In this document: in pieces, positions 59,759-64,000 of the stretch | Layout: every line of letters starts with the position of its first letter | Numbering within the stretch: position 1 is the stretch's first letter | NCBI GenBank assembly: GCA_016720925.1 | Contig: JADKJR010000009.1 | Coordinates: 62,001-126,000 of the forward strand | Direction of reading: 5' to 3' | Origin: Betaproteobacteria bacterium | Lineage (GTDB): Bacteria; Pseudomonadota; Gammaproteobacteria; Burkholderiales; Usitatibacteraceae | Length of the DNA stretch: 64,000 bases | Program-made: the position numbers and the translations under genes | Notes under the pieces: model-generated | Databases searched by the model: none | Seen by the model: the letters and a program-made list of their open reading frames with translations, nothing else | What the model was told of the DNA's origin: nothing

Positions 59759-60910
59759 ATGAAACCGCCTGTCTCCAAACTCCCGCGCGTCGGCACCACC
59801 ATCTTTACCACCATGTCGGCCCTCGCACAGGAAGTCGGCGCGGTCAATCTCGGGCAGGGCTTTCCCGATTTTGACTGTGACGCGCGTTTACTGGACATGA
59901 TGAATGCGGCGATGCGCGCGGGCTTCAACCAGTATCCGCCGATGACCGGCATCCTTGAATTGCGCGAGGAAATCGCGAAGAAAGTATTCGAGTTGTATGG
60001 CCGGCAATACGATGTCGCCGCGGAAATCACCATCACCGCCGGCGCCACCCAGGCAATCCAGACCGCGCTCACGGCGATCGTGCATCCGGGTGATGAAGTC
60101 ATCATTTTCGAGCCCGTATACGACAGCTACGAGCCGGTGATTCGTTTGAATGGTGGCGTGCCGGTGTATGCGCGGCTGGCGTTTCCCGATTACCGGCCCG
60201 ACTGGAACGCCGTGCGTGCGCTTATCACGCCGCGCACGCGCGCGATCATGATCAACACGCCACACAATCCTACCGCAACGCTTTGGCCGCGCGCAGACAT
60301 GGAAGCGTTGGCGGACTTGCTACGCGGCACGGACATCATGCTGATCAGCGATGAAGTCTATGAGCACATGGTGTACGACGGCGAGAAACACTTGAGCGTG
60401 GCGTCATTCCCGGATCTTGCCGAGCGCGCGTTTGTCATCTCGTCGTTCGGCAAGACTTATCACGTCACCGGCTGGAAGATCGCCTACTGTCTCGCCCCGA
60501 AAGAGTTGATGACGGAGTTTCGCAAGGCGCATCAGTTCGTGGTGTTTACGGTGCACACGCCTTCGCAGCACGCGATCGCGCATTACATTCGGCTTGGCAC
60601 ACACAAACTGCTTTCTGATTTTTATCAGGCGAAGCGCGACTTCTTTTTGAGGCACATGAAGGCGTCGCGCTTCCAATGGCAGCCTTCCCGGGCAACCTAT
60701 TTTGTCTCGGCGAGCTATGCGCATCTGCCGGAGTTCGAACACTTATCCGAAGCGGAATTCGCGGCGATGCTCGCGCGAAAAATGGGCGTGGCGTGCATTC
60801 CGGTTTCAGCGTTTTATCGCGAGGCAGAAGATCATCGCGTGGTGCGCTTTTGCTTTGCCAAGAAGGAAGAGACGCTGGCGAGGGCGGCGGAGCGATTGGA
60901 AAAACTCTAG
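59759..60910 (+). CDS. Class I/II PLP aminotransferase (methionine aminotransferase-like)
   Basis: A 383-residue fold-type I enzyme. NLGQGFPDFDCDARLLD, INTPHNPTA, SDEVYEHMVYDG and the PLP lysine in SSFGKTYHVTGWK are clear. It resembles YbdL-type methionine/aromatic aminotransferases. The stop TAG (60908-60910) lies inside the left arm of a palindromic repeat. Confidence 0.9.
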   Translation: MKPPVSKLPRVGTTIFTTMSALAQEVGAVNLGQGFPDFDCDARLLDMMNAAMRAGFNQYPPMTGILELREEIAKKVFELYGRQYDVAAEITITAGATQAIQTALTAIVHPGDEVIIFEPVYDSYEPVIRLNGGVPVYARLAFPDYRPDWNAVRALITPRTRAIMINTPHNPTATLWPRADMEALADLLRGTDIMLISDEVYEHMVYDGEKHLSVASFPDLAERAFVISSFGKTYHVTGWKIAYCLAPKELMTEFRKAHQFVVFTVHTPSQHAIAHYIRLGTHKLLSDFYQAKRDFFLRHMKASRFQWQPSRATYFVSASYAHLPEFEHLSEAEFAAMLARKMGVACIPVSAFYREAEDHRVVRFCFAKKEETLARAAERLEKL

Positions 60911-60967
60911 CATTGGCGAGCTTTCGCAGGCGTTTGTGCCATGAAAAGCGCGCCAGTGCTAGAGTTT
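60902..60967. repeat. Palindromic intergenic repeat, copy 10 (symmetric)
   Basis: AAACTCTAGCATTGGCGAGC (from 60902) pairs with GCGCGCCAGTGCTAGAGTTT (to 60967). Its CTCTAG supplies the stop codon of the aminotransferase. It lies between the convergent aminotransferase and NarL-type regulator genes. Confidence 0.85.
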
Positions 60968-60995
60968 CGCCAATATTGTCCTGTTATTCTTGGGG

Positions 60996-61646
60996 CTAAC
61001 CCCGTTCCCGCTCCGCCCAGTTCGTTGCGAACCGGTTCAGCTCATGGGCATTGCGCAACCCGAGTTTTTTCTTCAGGTTGGCGCGATGCGCTTCAATGGT
61101 CTTCACGCTACGCACCAGCTTGGCGGCAATTTCGCTCGATCCGAGACCGAGCCCGATGAGCCGGAAAATTTCATACTCGCGATCGGTGAGCGCGGACAGC
61201 ACCGACACCGGTTGCGTGGACGCTTTGCCGCGCACCTTCTGCAACAGGACGCCTTGCATGCGTTCGCTGAGATAGACCTCACCGGCAAGAATCTTGCGAA
61301 TGGCAATGATGACCTTTTCGGTTGCTTCCTGCTTGACCAGATAGCCTTTTGCGCCGACGCGAAAGGCGCGCTCACCGTGTCCCAGCTCGTCGTGCATGCT
61401 CAGCACCAGTACCGGAACCTTCGGATAAAGCGCCGTCATTTTCTTGACGAGGTCCAGACCCGACAATCCAGGAAGGGAAATATCGGTCACCAACATGTCC
61501 GGGCGTTCCCGCGCGAGGATACGCAATGCCTCCTCGGCCGATTCGGCCTGCAGGCAGACATCGAGATCCGGCTCATCATTGATGAGTTGTTTCAAACCAT
61601 GCAGGACGATGGCGTGATCATCCACGACCATGATGCGGGCTTTCAT
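60996..61646 (-). CDS. NarL/FixJ-family response regulator
   Basis: A 216-residue protein. The receiver shows VVDDHAIVLHG, the phospho-Asp in MLVTDISLPGLSG, and Lys in KGYLVKQEA. The LuxR HTH shows LTDREYEIFRLIGLGLGSSE and VKTIEAHRANLKKKLGL. No kinase is adjacent. It probably controls a stress or metabolic regulon. Confidence 0.9.
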   Translation of the reverse strand: MKARIMVVDDHAIVLHGLKQLINDEPDLDVCLQAESAEEALRILARERPDMLVTDISLPGLSGLDLVKKMTALYPKVPVLVLSMHDELGHGERAFRVGAKGYLVKQEATEKVIIAIRKILAGEVYLSERMQGVLLQKVRGKASTQPVSVLSALTDREYEIFRLIGLGLGSSEIAAKLVRSVKTIEAHRANLKKKLGLRNAHELNRFATNWAERERG

Positions 61647-61851
61647 GGCCGCTCCTGTCCGGGACCTTTGTTCGATATCGTCAATTCGACTCCTTCCCCG
61701 AGATGCACAGTCAATTGCAGTATGAAATATTATGCCCCTGGACCGCCGCGGGCTGTCGATTATTCAGATCAAGAATCGTGCAAATGAAGGCGGACGGCGT
61801 GTATTGCACAGGCCGCCCGCTTTTCATATGCCGATATGCGCGATGAATCGG

Positions 61852-62646
61852 CTATTTGCTGCCCAGCGCGATGTTGATACCGGTCAACAAAAGTGTGTCG
61901 CTCTTCTTGGTGCCCGCAGGTGCTTCACTGTTGTAGCGGTTTGACAGCGTGACCTGCAAGTTGATGCCGTTCGCGATCGCGGTTACGAGACCCGAGTCGA
62001 ACTGGGCGCGGTATTCACCCGAGCGCGTCATGTTCGGGAACAGGGTCAGCTTTTGTTTGAACGATGTGGATTCGCTCAGCTTGTGATTCGATTCTTCACC
62101 GAGCAACAGTTCCGTTGAATTGTTGCTGACTTTGGAATCAAAGGTCCGCGGCGGCGGTGGCGTCAATGTGGTCAGCGTTACGGTGTTCCTGTCTTTCTTG
62201 TAAACCACGCCACCAAACAAATCCCACGACGTATCCTTTTCCTTGATCACTTTGTAGCCGAACCCGCCGCCCAACACGATGCGCGAGTCGAGGCGCTGGA
62301 TCTTGTCCTGCTCGGCTTCCAGCGTGCCGAATACGAATGAGCGATCGGAGAGATTCCAGTCGTAGCGCGCGCCGGCGCGCGTGAGGTTGGCGGTCTTCTC
62401 GGTCCTGCCGGCCACATCGCGGCTGCCGTAAAGGGAGGTCAGGAACAGACTGATCTTGTCTTCCTTGGTGGCGCGCAAACCGTCGGCGCCAATGTTGAAA
62501 TTGGTTGATTTGGTATTGCCCGACGCGACCGCAAGGCCGGCAGCGAGCGAACCCCGCCACAATCCGTCTTCCTTCGGCGGATCAGCCAACACGCCGACGG
62601 ACGACAATGCGCAGGCAAGCGCGGTGACACGAGAAATTCTCTTCAT
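61852..62646 (-). CDS. DUF481 outer-membrane beta-barrel protein
   Basis: A 264-residue protein with a signal peptide and a DUF481 barrel: WRGSLAAGLAVASGNTKSTN and the ending LLLTGINIALGSK. Alternating hydrophobic strands fit an outer-membrane beta-barrel. Such proteins resemble salt-stress-induced outer-membrane proteins. AGAAAGGAAACC is the RBS before the ATG at 62646. Confidence 0.82.
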   Translation of the reverse strand: MKRISRVTALACALSSVGVLADPPKEDGLWRGSLAAGLAVASGNTKSTNFNIGADGLRATKEDKISLFLTSLYGSRDVAGRTEKTANLTRAGARYDWNLSDRSFVFGTLEAEQDKIQRLDSRIVLGGGFGYKVIKEKDTSWDLFGGVVYKKDRNTVTLTTLTPPPPRTFDSKVSNNSTELLLGEESNHKLSESTSFKQKLTLFPNMTRSGEYRAQFDSGLVTAIANGINLQVTLSNRYNSEAPAGTKKSDTLLLTGINIALGSK

Positions 62647-62810
62647 GGTTTCCTTTCTGACGGACAACGTCTATGGAACGTTGTTGTGTGGTTGCGAATA
62701 TAGTTACCCTGCGTCGCACTTTGTCTTGCAGAGCGGACGCAAGGTAACACGCGGGTCAGAAAGGATTTGTGAACTTTTGTGGAAAGTGCGCGACGTGACT
62801 GGTTTGTTTG

Positions 62811-64000
62811 TCAGCGTGTTGTATTGGCGACACGCTTTTTTGGTGTTCCGAGTAGCGGCGCAAGATACCGGCCGGTGAAACTTCGCGGTGCTTGCGCGAC
62901 GTCTTCGGGCGTTCCCTGCGCAATGATTTCGCCGCCGCCATCTCCGCCTTCCGGGCCGAGGTCGATCATCCAGTCCGCGGTCTTGATCACGTCGAGGTTG
63001 TGTTCAATGACAACAACTGTATTGCCGTGATCGCGCAGGCGATGCAGTACTTTCAGCAACAGATCGATATCGTGGAAGTGCAGGCCAGTGGTCGGCTCAT
63101 CAAGAATGAACAATGTGCGGCCAGTGTCGCGCTTGGAAAGCTCCAGCGAGAGTTTCACGCGCTGCGCTTCGCCACCGGAGAGCGTGGTGGCGCTTTGGCC
63201 GAGGCGAATATAGCCGAGGCCGACATCAAGCAAAGTGTGCAACTTCCGCGCCACTACCGGCACCGGTTTGAAGAACTCGTAGGCCTGCTCGACCGTCATA
63301 TCGAGTACTTCGTGGATGTTCTTGTGCTTGTAATGCACTTCCAGCGTTTCACGGTTATAGCGCTTGCCGTGGCAGACATCGCACGGCACATAAACGTCAG
63401 GCAGGAAATGCATTTCCACCTTGATGACACCGTCGCCCTGGCAAGCTTCACAGCGGCCACCCTTGACGTTGAACGAAAAGCGGCCCGGGCCATAACCGCG
63501 CGCGCGCGATTCCGGCACGCTGGCAAACAGATCGCGGATCGGCGTGAACAGTCCGGTGTAGGTGGCGGGATTGGAACGCGGCGTGCGGCCAATCGGCGAC
63601 TGATCAACGTTGATGACTTTGTCGAAATGATCCAACCCTTCGATGACTTCGAACGGCGCAGGTTCATCGGAAGACGCGTAGATGTGATGTGCAACCGCCT
63701 TGTACAACGTGTCGTTGATGAGCGTGGATTTGCCTGAACCGGATACGCCGGTAATGCACACGAACGCGCCCACGGGCAAATCGAATCGCACATGTTTCAG
63801 GTTATTGCCGGACGCACCTTTGATCGTCAGGAGTTTTTTCAGGTCGACCTTGGTGCGCTTCTTCGGAATCGCGATCGCTTTCTTGCCTGACAGGTACTGG
63901 CCGGTCAGTGACTCCGAGGCATTCCTTATTTCGGCCGGCGTGCCCTGTGCCACCACCTGGCCACCGTGCGTTCCCGCGCCCGGGCCCATGTCCACCACGT
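62811..64000 (-). CDS. uvrA: Excinuclease ABC subunit A, C-terminal part
   Basis: The gene runs off the right edge; about 396 residues of the second ABC half remain. Visible are the Walker A GVSGSGKSTLIND, a zinc module CEACQGDG ... CDVCHGKRYN, the signature LSGGEAQRVKLSLELSKRD and Walker B LFILDEPTTGLHFHDI. UvrA recognises DNA lesions for nucleotide excision repair. Confidence 0.96.
   Translation of the reverse strand, partial: VVDMGPGAGTHGGQVVAQGTPAEIRNASESLTGQYLSGKKAIAIPKKRTKVDLKKLLTIKGASGNNLKHVRFDLPVGAFVCITGVSGSGKSTLINDTLYKAVAHHIYASSDEPAPFEVIEGLDHFDKVINVDQSPIGRTPRSNPATYTGLFTPIRDLFASVPESRARGYGPGRFSFNVKGGRCEACQGDGVIKVEMHFLPDVYVPCDVCHGKRYNRETLEVHYKHKNIHEVLDMTVEQAYEFFKPVPVVARKLHTLLDVGLGYIRLGQSATTLSGGEAQRVKLSLELSKRDTGRTLFILDEPTTGLHFHDIDLLLKVLHRLRDHGNTVVVIEHNLDVIKTADWMIDLGPEGGDGGGEIIAQGTPEDVAQAPRSFTGRYLAPLLGTPKKRVANTTR

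Noticed and set aside
3484..60967. CRISPR or other regularly spaced array from the recurring palindromes
   Set aside because: Copies are kilobases apart, palindromic and without spacers; no cas genes are present.

Overview
The window is a chromosomal segment of a GC-rich betaproteobacterium. The evidence is a Bug-type tricarboxylate-binding protein, a betaproteobacterial-style spc/alpha ribosomal operon with an IF-1/L36 pair after secY, an RNase II gene next to a TonB-like gene, and many Tat- and Sec-exported redox proteins. No phage, transposase, integrase, CRISPR array, tRNA or rRNA was seen. The ends cut a Bug-family gene (left) and uvrA (right).

Layout. 1-3460: sugar-acid or carboxylate catabolism (Bug protein, IlvD/Edd dehydratase, 3-hydroxyacyl-CoA dehydrogenase-like enzyme). 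3589-20134: a copper/metal acquisition and storage region. It holds four paralogous 127-codon DUF2946 genes of the CruR type (copper-sensing regulatory upstream ORFs). They head, in order, a copper-type TonB receptor, a small membrane protein, an STN-containing TonB receptor followed by a PepSY protein, a small membrane protein and a Csp-type copper-storage protein, and a TonB receptor followed by a BNR-repeat protein, a thioredoxin-fold protein and a PCuAC copper chaperone. A DsrE-like protein and a Tat-exported DJ-1/PfpI protein lie between these units. 20264-24574: an HD-GYP protein and an arsRICB(acr3)N2 arsenic operon, with an apparent frameshift at the start of acr3. 24736-28882: PhnD/PhnE without an ATPase gene, a double zinc-ribbon protein, a TAXI-type binding protein and a small membrane protein. 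28956-35749: TrpB2, a TonB-family protein, RNase II, a gamma-glutamyltransferase-family protein and a DUF6624 lipoprotein. 35763-48319: an accessory stretch with a dispersed repeat, a broken toxin-antitoxin pair, a frameshifted polysaccharide deacetylase, cytochrome P460 with a redoxin and a divergent HxlR regulator, two small secreted proteins with TonB-box-like motifs, an amidase, a lone receiver protein, a rhodanese, an aldo/keto reductase, a DUF3016 protein and an SDR enzyme. 48755-57699: rplN to rplQ. 58210-64000: trypsin-like protease, VOC protein, aminotransferase, NarL-type regulator, DUF481 outer-membrane protein and the C-terminal part of uvrA.

How the parts work together. The four DUF2946 genes share a CXXC motif, a C-terminal [HQ]APP motif close to the stop codon, a TAGA[AC]T -10 box exactly 10 nt before ATG (nearly leaderless mRNA), and stem-loops before the next gene. 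This fits nascent-peptide copper sensing that switches import genes. The downstream products span the envelope: outer-membrane receptors, periplasmic chaperone, thiol protein and copper store, and inner-membrane PepSY protein.

A second pervasive signal is a family of about ten intergenic palindromes of about 65 bp. Their arms change sequence together between copies, and they usually sit at gene ends. Several reading frames appear broken by one or a few bases (acr3 start, relE-like toxin, polysaccharide deacetylase). These could be real lesions or assembly errors.
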